64,000 bases of DNA from Rhynchospora pubera (GCA_028095005.1 CM051460.1:153879461-153943460); one strand, 5' to 3'; numbered from the stretch's first letter, positions 27,180 to 39,201 are shown. A program made the numbers and translations. The notes: generated by a model from the letters alone, not told the origin.

Positions 27180-27335
27180 GGGGTGCGTTTGGATAGGTGT
27201 GGGAAGAAGTGAAGAAGGGAAGAAGTGAGAAGAAGTATTGAGAAGTGTGTAACTTTGTGAAGAGTTTGGATTGTTTATAATTTTTTTTGGCCTTCTTCCC
27301 TCTTCCTTCTTCCAACTCCATCCAAACAAAGGCTA
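27180..27335. mobile_element. MITE of the 'GCGTTTGGAT' family
   Basis: It starts GGGGTGCGTTTGGATAGG and ends CCATCCAAACAAAGGC. It contains the family core GTGTGTAACTTTGTGAAGAG followed by TTTGGATTGTTTATAA. Confidence 0.68.
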
Positions 27336-29780
27336 GGAAAAAGGTTCACTATCCGAAATTTAGACTTTTGTAACGGTTAATAAAAAACTTTAATAACGGT
27401 TTACGAACCGTTACTGTAGCTCCCTTTACAGATGCGTTAATAAATGTTACAAAATTGTAATGATTATTATCTAATAACCGTTGAAAGTAGTCAAATCAAA
27501 GGCGGAGGAAAAAATACATTCATCTCGGGGAAAGAATAATTTGTGCATTATTTATTTCTTTAGTTATATAAATATAAATCTCATAACACCCGTAATTTTA
27601 ATGAAATAGTTTCCCGTAATAAAGATTTTGAAATCAAATCGCTGTAGAAATTGAATCCGAACTTTATTCGAGAGCTTTGTTCGAAATTCCTGGCATCCAT
27701 TTGTTTGTATAGAAACAAGCATTAAAAAAAATAGAAACAAGCATTTAATATGGACAGTCTTAAATTTAGTTCGATTGAATTCATTTATGATTTATTCAGA
27801 CGGAAAACGGATATAAACAATTAATCTAATTGATATAATTTATTGGATATAAACATGCAGGACTCTAGAAGTATCTAATAATATTTCTAATTGATTTCAT
27901 ATACATCTTTTTTATTAACAACTTTTAAATATAAATCCTATTGGGCGGATATTGTCAAAACCATTCTTTTATGTACAAATACATATTTTTTAAAAAAATA
28001 GACAATTTAATTTTTGAAAAGACAAATTTTAATCCCACGATGATCGTTATTTCTTTTTATATTCTTAAAAAAAATTAATCCCAATATTTTGAAATTAATC
28101 TTCTCTATCGAAATTTGAGACGGCTTCAAATTTCAAAATGCTCTATTTCCGCCTGGTTTACTTCACTTCGGCATTTACCGCAGGTAATTTTTTAAAAAAG
28201 TTACCGAGGCCTCGATTATATTATCTTGAGATTAATCAGTCTGAGAACAACTGATGATGTCGTTTGACCGTCAAAGCATAAAAAGTCTATTTAATTTAAC
28301 TAAGTTAAACATGGAATATTATACCGCATAAGCCTTCAAGCTCTTATCCATTCATTCCTATTTCCTAGCAATAGCATACAGCCATACATGGATAAGGATA
28401 ATTAGCCATGCATTTAAGGACAAATTAGTAATTACCGAAAATCTCGGTCTTCGAGGACTACTTAGACTTAAGAGTCTATAGACTGGTGCGACTAAACAAC
28501 CGGATATACCGGTTATAGCCCGTAGAAATCCTTAAAAAAAAAAATTTCTTTTACTCCAATAGAGGAGATTTTGTTTTGTTTATCTTTTTCTTTGGGCAAA
28601 ACAAGGTCCGTAGCAAAGGTAGAGGAGATTGCACGTGAGGTGGGGACTGGATACCTCATACCCGTCTGCCTTCCGTGCGAAAAAAGACGGTGTAAAATTT
28701 TTATTTTTATTATTATTTTTTTTAACCTGGTAGTCTCTACCTGGTATCTCCAAAATTTTTTTATTTTTTAATGATTTTTTAAAAAAATTGTATGAATTGA
28801 AAGAGATATTTTTTTTTAGGATAAATTGGGAGTTAAGCCTTCCAACTTATTTTTAAATTAAATGTTATTGAATTGAAAGAGATATTAGCCTCTTAAGTTT
28901 ATACATCCGCAATATCGTACGACAGAGAATTTCGCCAGTTTAAAAATATTTTATTTTATTATCGATAAATTCGAATTATTGGTTCTTTTGGTCGTAATGC
29001 ACGATTTCAAAACTGCTTTATCAGTGTTATATAGGATAGGGACACGCCAAACTTATTTGACACCTGTGCGACATGTTCAAACAATCATCCAAATAAAAAT
29101 ATAAAAGTTCAATTATGTTGTTTTATTGCTTTTATATTCATATAAATTTTGATGCGATTTTATAACCGTTTCATCATTAATTAAACACCGAAAAAATTAA
29201 ACCGTTTGTCGTATTATTTTTGTTTTCTTTCAATTCTTACCGCAATTGTGAATTATTTTTATTATTGAGATTAAATCATTAAAAAGTCAATCATGTTAAA
29301 CTAAAAATTGAGGAAAGCACTGTTTGCCAAATTAAGTTCAAAAATATGTGACACAATCACACAACTTCAAACGTACGAAAAATATAAGGAAAAGCAGCCA
29401 GTGTAATGTTGGGTCAAACTTGATAAATTTCTGAAGTTCAGTCAAACATGATACGGCCAAATCAGATCGGAAGAAATAAGAGCTCAAATAGAAAATGTTT
29501 CATATCCAAATATCCAATAGACTATAAAATATAAGAAAACTTGCGTTTCTATCAGTTCCGTGAACCACCAACTCGGCGTAACAAACCACCAAGCTAAAAA
29601 AAAAATTAAAAGTAAATAACTACGATAATATTTTGTTTTATTAGTAATTACTAATTAGTAATATAATATTAAGCAAGAAGGGCTTCTGTAACAAGTACAT
29701 AAACTGAAAAAAGCAACAGTGGGTTGCTGATTTCATTTGTTGGATTCCAGATAAGCAGTGCCCTCATGCCCCTCGGCAGA

Positions 29781-29992
29781 GGAATCACATCCTCTACCGA
29801 CCTTTTAAGGTTGGTAGAGTGACAACTTCCGATCTAAATCGTTAGATCTAATCTCAACGGTTAAAGGAGCCCCGTGCATGTAACTGAGATTGATAGGCCC
29901 GAAAAATCTTAACCGTTGAGATTAGATCAAACGGTTCGGATCAAGAGTTGGCCCTCTACCAACCTCGAAAGGTTGGGAGAGGATACCCTCCC
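29781..29992. mobile_element. Mutator-type MITE with double-hairpin ends, 212 bp
   Basis: It is flanked by a perfect 9-bp direct repeat CTCGGCAGA (29772-29780 and 29993-30001). Each end is itself a small palindrome (for example CTCTACCGACCTTTTAAGG folding on GGTTGGTAGAG), and the two ends are inverted copies of each other. The interior pairs AACCGTTGAGATTAGATC-type sequences. It lies about 620 bp upstream of the U-box gene. A relative is nested at 57422-57608. Confidence 0.85.
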
Positions 29993-30179
29993 CTCGGCAG
30001 AAGGCAAAGGGGCCCAGTTGCACTAAATTATATTTGACCAAGTCCGGCTCACACCATACGTCTGCACAAGGCGCAGTCAAATAGCATAGCACCCTGTTGT
30101 GGGTTTTTCAAAAGAGAAAACTTAAACAGCTCCAGAGTCCAGTCTTAAAGGTCTTTTTCCACCCTCAAGTGGGTTCACT

Positions 30180-30180
<1 letters not shown>

Positions 30181-30212
<32 letters not shown>
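30181..30212 (+). repeat. (CT)n microsatellite in the U-box gene leader
   Basis: About 15 CT units run about 400 bp before the start codon. CT/GA tracts are common in plant promoters and 5' untranslated regions, so this may be part of the leader or core promoter. Confidence 0.8.
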
Positions 30213-30213
<1 letters not shown>

Positions 30214-30618
30214 TTCTCTTTCTCGCTTGCTCACTCAATACTGTCTTTGACCAAGATCCCCTTTTGGATTGGTACCACCACCCACTTACTTACTAGAGCC
30301 AGAGCCTCAGAGCCTCTTCTCTTCTTTTAGTCTTCCTACTAATACATTTTCCATTTCCCTCCCCCCCTAATTTCTTTTCAACAAATGATGATGATTTCCC
30401 CCTTTTCCCACTAAAAGCACTCAGTTTGTTTGACGCAGTCGGAGATAGCTATCAGATATGCGCACAGAGATGATGATATCTCTATGATTCCCTTCTCCTT
30501 CTCCTTCTCAATCCCTCTCCTTTTGACCTCATTCCCACTTGTCCATCTTCTCAAACCTTATCTTTACCACCTCCTCAAATAAACAACTTTTCAAGGGGGG
30601 ATTCGAAAAAAAAACAAA

Positions 30619-32001
30619 ATGCCTCAGTACGTTGAAGGCGGTGCGCAGGTGCTAGATCTAGCTACGGCGGTGAAAGACGGCATCCTAGGTGGGCCCACAG
30701 GTTTGATTCCTTTCTCGGCCCGCAAAGACTCGGCCCATGGCGCGAAGCCAGAGACAAACCTCTCAGATTTGAAGCGGATGATGTCCGAACTGGAGGCGTC
30801 CGGCGATGAGCCAGAGGAGGTGCCTTCCGTCTTCATCTGTCCTATTTCCCTTGAACCCATGGTGGATCCTGTCACGCTTTGCACTGGGCAGACCTACGAG
30901 CGGGCCCACATTCAGAGGTGGCTCGCCATGGGCCGCCGCACCTGCCCCACCACTATGCAGGAGTTGTGGGACGAAGTGGTCACTCCTAACACCACCCTCT
31001 CCTGCCTCATCCACACCTGGTTCTCTCAGAGATACACCCGCTTTAAAAAGCGTGCCGAGGATGTCGACGGCCGTGCGTCTGAGTTGGTCTCTGCGTTACG
31101 CAGCCGGCAGATTAAGGGTCAGGCGCGGGTACAGGCTCTCAAGGAAATTAGGAAGATTATAAATTCGCATCCTTCGGTGAAAAAATCGGTTACCTCGTCC
31201 GGTGGGACTGCATTTCTGGCCTCATTGCTCGGCCCGTTTACGTCCCATGCAGTTGGGTCCGAGGTTGTCGCTGTGTTATCACAATTGCAACTTGATCAAG
31301 AGACGAGATTGCTTCTGATGCAGCCTGGTAAGATTTCTCTGATAACAGATATGCTCAATGAGGGAACAATTGAGACAAAAGTGAGCTGTGCGGGGTTGAT
31401 TCAGACGCTGATGGAGGATGAATCGGGATTCAGGTCTGAGATTGTCTCGAGTCCCAGTTTGTTGGTTGGATTGTTGCGGTTAATTAAAGATAGACGGCAC
31501 CTGAATGGGGTTTCCTCTGGCTTGGCACTACTCAAATCTATATGCACAAAGAGACCTGAAACAAGAGGGTTGCTTGTTGGGCTCGGGGCAGTACCAAAAT
31601 TGGTGGATCTTATCTCAGCAAATTCAAACCTATCACAACCGGACTTATTGGAATCTGCTTTCCAGATACTAGATATCATTTCATCAATTTTGGATGGGCA
31701 GGTCGCGATAAAGGAATGCAAAAATGTTATACCGAATTTGGTGCGCATGATAATGAGGGTTTCAGAGGAGTGCACAAGGTGCTCGATGAATGTACTATCA
31801 TCTGTCTGGGAAATGGCTCCAGAGGAGTGTGCCAAATCGGCTGTAGAAGCTGGATTGGCAGCCAAGCTGTTGCTTGTTATGCAAAGCGGGTGTGCACCTG
31901 AGGTGAAGCAACGGTCTGCTGAATTGTTGAAGCTGTGTAGTCTTAATTATACGGCTACACTATTCATCTCTAAATGTAAGCTCACCCGAACAATACAATA
32001 A
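30619..32001 (+). CDS. U-box/ARM-repeat E3 ubiquitin ligase, PUB30/PUB31 type
   Basis: An intronless frame of 460 codons. After a short N-terminal segment (QVLDLATAVKDGILGG) comes a U-box at about residues 69-142: PSVFICPISLEPMVDPVTL, GQTYER, TCPTTMQELWDE and TPNTTLSCLI. The remainder, about 155-445, is made of ARM-like helical repeats and ends KCKLTRTIQ. U-box proteins pass ubiquitin from an E2 to target proteins; the ARM part usually selects partners. The order and end match Arabidopsis PUB30/PUB31, linked there to abiotic stress responses, as I recall. The first ATG at 30619 is used; a CT-rich, stop-containing leader precedes it. The gene looks complete, with no missing U-box residues that I can see. 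Confidence 0.95.
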   Translation: MPQYVEGGAQVLDLATAVKDGILGGPTGLIPFSARKDSAHGAKPETNLSDLKRMMSELEASGDEPEEVPSVFICPISLEPMVDPVTLCTGQTYERAHIQRWLAMGRRTCPTTMQELWDEVVTPNTTLSCLIHTWFSQRYTRFKKRAEDVDGRASELVSALRSRQIKGQARVQALKEIRKIINSHPSVKKSVTSSGGTAFLASLLGPFTSHAVGSEVVAVLSQLQLDQETRLLLMQPGKISLITDMLNEGTIETKVSCAGLIQTLMEDESGFRSEIVSSPSLLVGLLRLIKDRRHLNGVSSGLALLKSICTKRPETRGLLVGLGAVPKLVDLISANSNLSQPDLLESAFQILDIISSILDGQVAIKECKNVIPNLVRMIMRVSEECTRCSMNVLSSVWEMAPEECAKSAVEAGLAAKLLLVMQSGCAPEVKQRSAELLKLCSLNYTATLFISKCKLTRTIQ

Positions 32002-32695
32002 GTTGGATGGGAATTCAAATGTGGAATTATATGGTGATTTGATCATCTGGCTCGAGATAATTTGGTGCCTGGAGCTAAATAATGAGTCTGGAAGAATATG
32101 AAGGAAGGTACATAAATTCTGTTCTTCATCTCAACTGTATGCATAAGCGGCGATGATTGCAAAGCGGCCTCTGCTATAGTTTTCCCTCTTGATTTTCATA
32201 AGGAGGCATCTCGAGTGAGATGTACATAATTGGCAATTGTTTTGTCATGTTAGCTGTATAAGGTGCAACATGTTCATATAGATTCGTCGAATTAATGGTG
32301 AATTTGTAGTATAATTTGAGATTTTATTTGGATAGAGGAGATTATGGTGTTTCAATTTTGGATGTGTCAATCTGGAAAAGGTTGTAAAATTTTTTCCCCT
32401 TTTAGGGGTTGTTGCCGATAAATCCAAAATCGTCTACTGCTAATTATCCTTTGGAAAGTTTGATTTTTTATTATGCATTTTGAAACTTGTGTTCTACTTA
32501 ATGTGCTTGCAGATTTATTTTGTTTCATTTCTGTAACAGGGTAATAAATTAATACATTCCCTTTACTAACTGTGAATTTCAATATGCATCCATACTTGTG
32601 GTCTTGATTTATTCTCGTGGACAAACTATTCTTGGAAATCATCAATGGTCTGGTTAAACTATGTGATCAGTTTGTACAATTGCCACTCCATTGAC

Positions 32696-34140
32696 AGATG
32701 CACGCTCTTTGGAAGATCAGCTGGTGCCTATTGTGTCCCTCTTGCTCTGCGTTGTTAAGGTAAAACCTTCTGATCTCTCTGTCCTTTTTTTTTTCTTTGA
32801 TCTGAATAATTTGTCATTGCTCTGGGTCAGGGAGTTCTATCCCTTGACTGTTTTTGGTTGGTCCTAATTTGGTCGACTTTATTTCGTTAATTTGTCATTG
32901 CCCTGCTTGGTTGGTCGATCCAATCAGTGGGGGTTGTTTGATGCTCAAATATTTTTTGGACTGAAATGATTCTAGGCCCTCTATACCTTCCATACAGTTT
33001 TGGTAAGCTACTTAATTAGTTAATAAACATAGTTCTGTTGAGGAGGCACCCACTACTTAAACACATAATTTTCATCTATAAGTTTGGACTGGAACAATTC
33101 TAGTCCCCATATACCTTTGATGCATTTTTGGTAAGCCACTTAATTAGTTAATACAAATAGTTCTGTTGAGGAGGCACCCACTACTTAACACAGATTTCTC
33201 ATCTGTAAGTTTGTTATCAAATCTGACCAAATAACATATAGTACTTAATTTGCTTATATGATTTTCAGTTGTGTTTGAATTATTTAATCATTGTTGCTAT
33301 TTTCTGGATGGAAGTGAGCACCACCCCCTTAATACAGATCAACACATTGCACTGTTCTAAGAACATGTCCCAATGGTCAACTATTGTCAAAGAGCATTTG
33401 CTGTAGCATGAGAAATCGCACGTACTTCTAATCAACTGTTTTCTGATAAGGCAATTGTTCTGTAGTTTGTGGTTTATGGTTTATGGATAGGAAACTGAGA
33501 CTCATAGAACTGTATAAGAAATGTATACATTGAGACTAATCTGTAGATTAACCACTTTTCATACCTATACCAAAAGCATTGGTCTTCTCAAGTTCCTCAA
33601 ATACTTTTATATGATCTCTCATTTTACCATTCCAACTACTATTATACCAAACAATAATTTTACTTTTCCCAATAATATAAAAATAGTTCTATTCTATCGC
33701 ATTCTAAATTATAGTATACTGTTTTTACTGACTTGAGGAAATATTATTGCAGGAAGTCTTACTTTATGCACCAGAATTCCCTTCAATGTCCATAAATGCA
33801 AGTGCATGTATCGAGTACATAACCAGATGGGATTTGTTTTTTACGCAATGTCAATAAATTCAAGTGCTTGTGTGAGTACATAATAGACGTGACTTGTATT
33901 TCACCCATGTTACCACAAGGATGATACCTTCTATTCCTTTGGATGTTTATAGGCATCTAGAAACACTAAGGTTTATAGGTGCTAGTTGAAAATGAAATGA
34001 CAAAGCTACTAACAACAGGGATAGTAATTCCTTTTTATCTACTTCTGGCGTAAGGCCAGGATAATAATGCAAATGTGCGCTCAGCAATTGTAGCAGAACC
34101 TGCTTTATCACGTCTCTTGACAAGACCTACTAACTCTTCT
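32696..34140 (+). pseudogene. possible relics of an ARM/HEAT-type gene
   Basis: Three segments look like exons. At 32697-32759, after a TTGACAG acceptor-like site, one frame reads A-R-S-L-E-D-Q-L-V-P-I-V-S-L-L-L-C-V-V-K and ends at GTAAAA. Near 33753, after TTGCAG, a frame reads EVLLYAPEFP. Near 34060 a frame reads DNNANVRSAIVAEPALSRLL. The Leu-rich helical style resembles ARM/HEAT repeats. The pieces are too short to identify, and stops interrupt any longer frame. They could be chance or a decayed gene copy. Confidence 0.25.
32955..33209. repeat. imperfect tandem duplication, ~128 bp x 2
   Basis: Two adjacent copies each contain TTAGTTAATA, then ATAGTTCTGTTGAGGAGGCA and CCCACTACTTAA. The second copy differs by scattered substitutions and small indels, so the duplication is not recent. 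Confidence 0.8.
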
Positions 34141-36211
34141 TAGTCTCATGATGTTTCTTTTCACTCATGGTGTTATGATTCTTACAGCGAGTCTTTACGC
34201 GTGAAATCAGTCGAATAGGCAATACTGCCACTACACTTGTAGGATCAAATTATTTGGAATATATTTGCCTGTATTATAATAAAAAAAAAATTTACATGGG
34301 TTCTATTTTTTCGTAACGGTTTTTTTCTGTTCAGGGCCTAAATTTTGATTTGGTAATTGAAACAACTAGTTGGTAATTTTTTTTAAGGGATACCAAATAA
34401 AAAGTATGGATTTTTTCAAAATAATTTTTAGTTAATTGCCTAGGCTAGGTTTTTTTATTTTTTATATAAAAAAATTATAAGTTGAGAAGAAAATTTCAAA
34501 AGAGGCTGTTGATATGACTTGGTGTAAAGGCTAACAAGTAAACTAACTCGCGAGAGCTGAGCAGACAGTTGGCTTTAAAGAGAGAAAAAGAGTGAATAGA
34601 AAAAGAGAAAAAAAAAAAAGCTACTGAAAGAAGCTAAGATTGCAACGCTTTTAATACGAAGCGTGTAGGTGTGTGTGTTAGAGACAGCTAGTCAAAAAGA
34701 TTTTTCCTGGACAATATTTTTTATGATTCAGTTTTCATGACAACTTTTTTTTCCTGCAAAACTCCCCCCCCCCCCCCCACCCTGTTTACAATCCCTTTCA
34801 TTTTGAACAAATTACCGGATGTTTTTTCTTGCTTGCTTTGGAACAAGATAATTGGCTTCTTCAGGATAAGTTAAATTTGAAACATGGCACGTGAATTACT
34901 TTCTTCAGCAATTGTTTAAAAACCCAATAAATCATAATACACAGAAAGGAAACAATGTACGGTTGTTTTCTTCAGTAATGAGCCAGCGTTTGTGGCCTGA
35001 AAAGAGGTCCCACTTCGGAGCTGCAAATAAGGGGACGAATAACCATGTCTTTGACTGATCCTCTCCAAAGTAGAAGTGCGCAAATTGATCTGAGTCTTTA
35101 ATTACACATCTAACCGTTCAGCTTGTTACTGGTCAATTTAAATAGTTAGAAGCAATCTGAATAAAAAAAAATAATAATATATACATATGACCAATAAAAG
35201 AAGATATAGATCTGTCAAACTGTATGAAATAATTCCGTCACAATTAGAGGAGGACCCAAAGCTATGGACCAAGGTGAGATCTTTACAGGTAACATGACAT
35301 GTGAGTATCTGATAGTACTGGATCCTCTGCTATGTTTGCTATCAATACTCTATAGAGGAGGCATGGCATCCTCCTTGTGTAAGTTGTATTTATAGCTCCC
35401 ACATCACATGCCAACAAATTGCCAGACCAACTGGATTTCCTCAATTGACCCATTAAAGCCCAACATGATTTCAAAATAAATTAAGTGTCGTGTCGGTGTA
35501 CTATGTGGAAATTTGTGTGCAAAAATATGGGCTCACTTTACACATTATTTTGATCCTAACTATTCCAAAATAGATAAATGGGTCCAATTTGATATCCAAA
35601 CTATTTCAAAAGTCCAAACCTAGCGGTACATATCTGAACTGTGTCCAATTTATTAACAAAATTCCAAAAAATACAACGGGCTACGGACTGTTCAAATTTA
35701 AAATAACACAAATATTGCTACTTGAGTGTTTACTGTTTAGTCAACTGCTTTATAAGTTTCAGATTTAGTATTTTAAAATGCATAAACTTCTGATGAAAAG
35801 AAAAAAAGGAAACCTCAATTAACATCAAGAATAAACTCAAGATCATGTTATATTAATGATGAAATGAATACAGCAAGCCTGTAAGCTGGCAATGAATACT
35901 GATATAAAGTTGACAAAATAATATTTTCAAAGAATGTGCATTTTGGACTCATCTACTCTTTATACATCAATTAATTAATTAATTTAAATATAAAATCAGT
36001 TGTAGATTAAAATGAATCTTCTGAAAGCAAAAGGCCTTGTATTTAAAATTGCGATGGCAACAAGCCTTATTAAAAAGCTACATCGCTCCAACTTACACAA
36101 CAAAGAACAAACATTACAAAAATACGAAATAACCCTCTCAGTCTCAACTAATCTCCTTCTTCCGTCTCAAATACAGCATTTCCCAAAGAAATTCCCCAAA
36201 AAGGGAAGAAA

Positions 36212-36222
36212 TATATATAAAA
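36212..36222 (+). promoter_or_regulatory. TATA box of the BSD-domain gene
   Basis: TATATATAAAAG lies about 58 bp upstream of the chosen ATG at 36270. Confidence 0.5.
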
Positions 36223-36269
36223 GACAAAAAGAAAAAAAGAAAAAATAGGAGCGGAAAAGCGGAGTGCAG

Positions 36270-39201
36270 ATGTCATGGTTGGCTCGATCTCTAGCCGCCT
36301 CGCTCAACCTCCCTGACTCCGATCAACCGGCTGATCCGGTCACCTCTCCCGGTACCCCCTCTCCCTTAAACAAGGAAGACCTGCCCGAGCCGGTCGAGCC
36401 GGTCACCTCCACCTCTACCTCTCGACCGGCTCAAACTCAAGGGGTCAGAGAAGATCTTTCAGAGCTGTCCCAAACCTTCTCTCGCCATTTCAAAGGCGTC
36501 GCCTCCTTCCTCGCGCCTCCTCCTGCTCCGTCCGACCAAGATCCCTCCGATGTCGTCGAAGGCCTTGATTCGCCTTTGTCAGGCTCCACCCTTCGCACTG
36601 GATCGGGCATCTCCAGAATCGCCTCTTCGTTTCTTCAATTGAGATCTGACGATGAAGAGGAAGAGGAAGAGGAAGAAGAGGAGGAAGTAGATGAAGTAGG
36701 TGTGAGTGGGTATGTTGGATTTGATGCAATTGGGATTACGGATGAAGTACTGGCGTTCGCAATGAATATCTCAATGCATCCTGAGACTTGGCTTGATTTC
36801 CCTTTGTTGCCTGATGAGGATGAACCTGACAGCTTGTTTTCTTGTAAGTCAATTCAATTTCCTCTGCTCTATTCCTTGTTTGGTTTACAGTTATTATTGA
36901 CTTGAATTGGGAAGTTATTGTGGATTATATTCTCTCAATTGAGAGAAGCTGAAATAGACACTAGGAGTGTTAGAGACTTCAGTTGTACCAATGAAGCCGG
37001 AGAAATTTGTACGAAGTGGTGAGTGAAGCAATGTGTTCAGTGTGTGCTGAATTTTTTGACTTGTTCTATTGAATTTTTATATTATTTTTATACAAAAGAA
37101 AAGTTCTCTTGGAATTTTGATCCAGGATATCCACTATATGCACTTGATTCTTTTTGTAATTAGTCAAAATGATTTTTTACATTATTCTTGGATATTGACC
37201 TGATTCTATCGTGAAAGGCAATAAAGAGTGTTGAAGAATTTAAATAATAAACCTGAATCAAATGGACCAGCGCAAATGCAATTGAATAGCTTGGAATTGA
37301 TTTCGCTTTTTTTTCGTCATTTTTAAGTCTGGACATTATACAAAAAGAGTATGTAAACTTAACAGATGCGTTTTGGTCTCTGCACTCTGTGATTCGGTGA
37401 CATTCATCTTGAATGAATCTTACTTCATAGCTTTGACATAATTTGGAGTATGTAAACTTAACAGATGCGTTTTGGTCTCTGCACTCTGTGATTCGGTGAC
37501 ATTCATCTTGAATGAATCTTACTTCATAGCTTTGACATAATTTGATCATTTAACTATATAAATCATAAATTTTAGATTAAAGAGACTGTATACAGATCAG
37601 AGGAGATTCCCTATTGTTTCTACTTCAACATTTTTTGGCATTTGCATTGCTCTTAGCTCTGAATTTAATTGATCAACCTGAGAAGCCGGATGACAAGACC
37701 TTTACCCAACAGTTTAAGCTATGAATGCTGAAAATATGACCTGACAAGAACTGAATCCAATAAGCAACACTGCACTGCCGATAATCTAATTTGACTGAAA
37801 CCTAAAATTAATCAGGCAAAATACAGAACTTTTATAACTGAAACTGATTCAAAACAATCATGAAAGTGTCGTATTGGCGTACCTTGTACGGGGACCAATT
37901 ACTTGAACACAGCTCTGATCCAACATGAACCTTAACGATCCAAAGACGTGGATCAACCCAAAACTAGACTATTTGCTACCAAGAGAACCTACTGCCCGGT
38001 TCAACCTTATACCTGATTGTCCCAAAACCCAAGTCAAACTGCCCCAATGTTGACCCATACTGAACACAACAGCACACACTGGCTGAAACGTGGGTCAACC
38101 CAAAAGTAGACTACTTTGATACCAAGATAGCCTAACGCCCGATTCAACCTTATACCTGATTGTCCCAAAACCCAAGTCAAACTGCCTCAATGTCGGCCCA
38201 CACTGTACACAACAAGTCAACAACACACACAAGCTGAGACATGGATCCACCCAAAACTAGAGTATTTTCATACTGAGATCCCCCAACAGAGTCAACCTAA
38301 TACCTGACTGCCTGAATATTGGCCCACACTGAACATAACAATATACACAAGCTGACCTAGCAAGCGACACCTCTAATTTTTTCTATTTTATTTTATTTTA
38401 TTTCTTCTAATTTTTGGATATACATCCTTTTGTTTGTTGTTGCAGATTTTGACATGTCTGAGGCTCAAATAGAACATGCAATGACCTTAGAAAGACTATC
38501 ACCTCGATTAGCTGCTCTGAGGATTGAGCTCTGCCCAATTCACATGAGTGAAGACACTTTTTGGAAGATATATTTTGTGTTGTTGCACCCCAGACTCAGT
38601 AAACGTGATGCCGACCTCTTATCAACCCCTCAGGTTTCCTTTCTAAGGCTCCATTCTTTTTAGTATTACAAAAAGGTCCCTCTTCAATTTTCCAATAGGA
38701 GCTTATTTATACTGATTTTTGTTTTGGGTACTGAAATCTGGTATGAAATTGGTAAGATCTAGAAAGTAATATCCATTTCTCTTCTTTTTCCAGATTGTTG
38801 AAGCAAGAGCCATGCTAATGCAGACCTTGCAAAGCAAATCTAAGGCAGAAGCAGAGAGACATAGTAAAGAATACTTCACTACAACCATACCTGATGGAAT
38901 TGGCTTTCCTGTGACTGACATTGACACAGAAAATCAGTCCATCCTATCAACTGAGGTCCAAGTAGTAGACAAGTGTGTCATACGAGAAGAACCGTCATGG
39001 GACCAGCAGACTAAGAACATTGTCAGTGATTCACAAACTATTCCATTACAAAGTTTTGATGTTGAAGGGGACAGTGATGAGGATTGGTTCAACAAAGAGA
39101 CAGAGTTGCAAGAAAACATTGCCACAATGCATATAGGGTCAGCAGAGGATGTCTCTTTTAGTGATCTTGAAGATGATGATGATGATTACTGTAAAAAATG
39201 A
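36270..39201 (+). CDS. BSD domain-containing protein, 3 exons
   Basis: Exons 36270-36843, 38446-38633 and 38794-39201 join in phase to give 389 residues. The start MSWLARSLAASL is the conserved opening of plant BSD proteins; an ATG two codons earlier (36264) is also possible. A Pro/Ser-rich region and a run of acidic residues (around 126-144) come before the BSD domain, which crosses the first junction and includes LCPIHMSEDTFWKIYFVLL with the diagnostic Phe230-Trp231 pair. The tail is acidic and ends EDDDDDYCKK. BSD folds are three-helix bundles first described in TFIIH p62 and synapse-associated proteins; the role of this plant branch is not known to me. Intron 1 (1.6 kb) holds two separate tandem-repeat blocks. 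Confidence 0.92.
37347..37544. repeat. exact 99-bp tandem duplication in BSD intron 1
   Basis: Units 37347-37445 and 37446-37544 appear identical, base for base, by eye. Because 99 is divisible by three, the duplication makes a spurious repeated frame on the minus strand. Identity suggests a very recent duplication or an assembly artefact. Confidence 0.93.
37945..38355. repeat. three-copy tandem repeat (~145 bp) in BSD intron 1
   Basis: Copies start near 37945, 38088 and 38238. Each has GTGGATCAACCCAAAACTAG, then GTTCAACCTTATACCTGATTG, then CCCACACTGAACACAACA, with variation. The third copy is shorter and the most diverged. Confidence 0.88.

Larger units (their letters stand above)
20938..29780. 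other. long gene-poor stretch with MITEs
   Basis: Nearly 9 kb with no gene I can support. It contains MITEs at about 21137-21294, 21630-21871 and 27180-27335, a possible SINE near 22325-22450, and simple AT repeats near 23940-24015. The longest frames (60-80 codons) have biased, low-complexity composition and no splice partners. Confidence 0.5.
32002..36211. other. intergenic; repeats and exon-like fragments
   Basis: Beyond the U-box 3' flank I see no complete gene. Three short coding-like pieces lie near 32696-32760, 33755-33780 and 34060-34130. There is a tandem duplication at 32955-33209, a C tract at about 34762-34778, and a minus-strand TATA-like motif near 35390 followed by a small palindrome. 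Confidence 0.45.

Noticed and set aside
31401..31865. 154-codon minus-strand frame within the U-box gene
   Set aside because: It is the antisense of the ARM-repeat coding sequence, with no family resemblance.
37160..37549. 129-codon minus-strand frame with a 33-residue repeat
   Set aside because: It is produced by the 99-bp duplication inside BSD intron 1; it has no domain, and the repeat only keeps frame because 99 is divisible by three.
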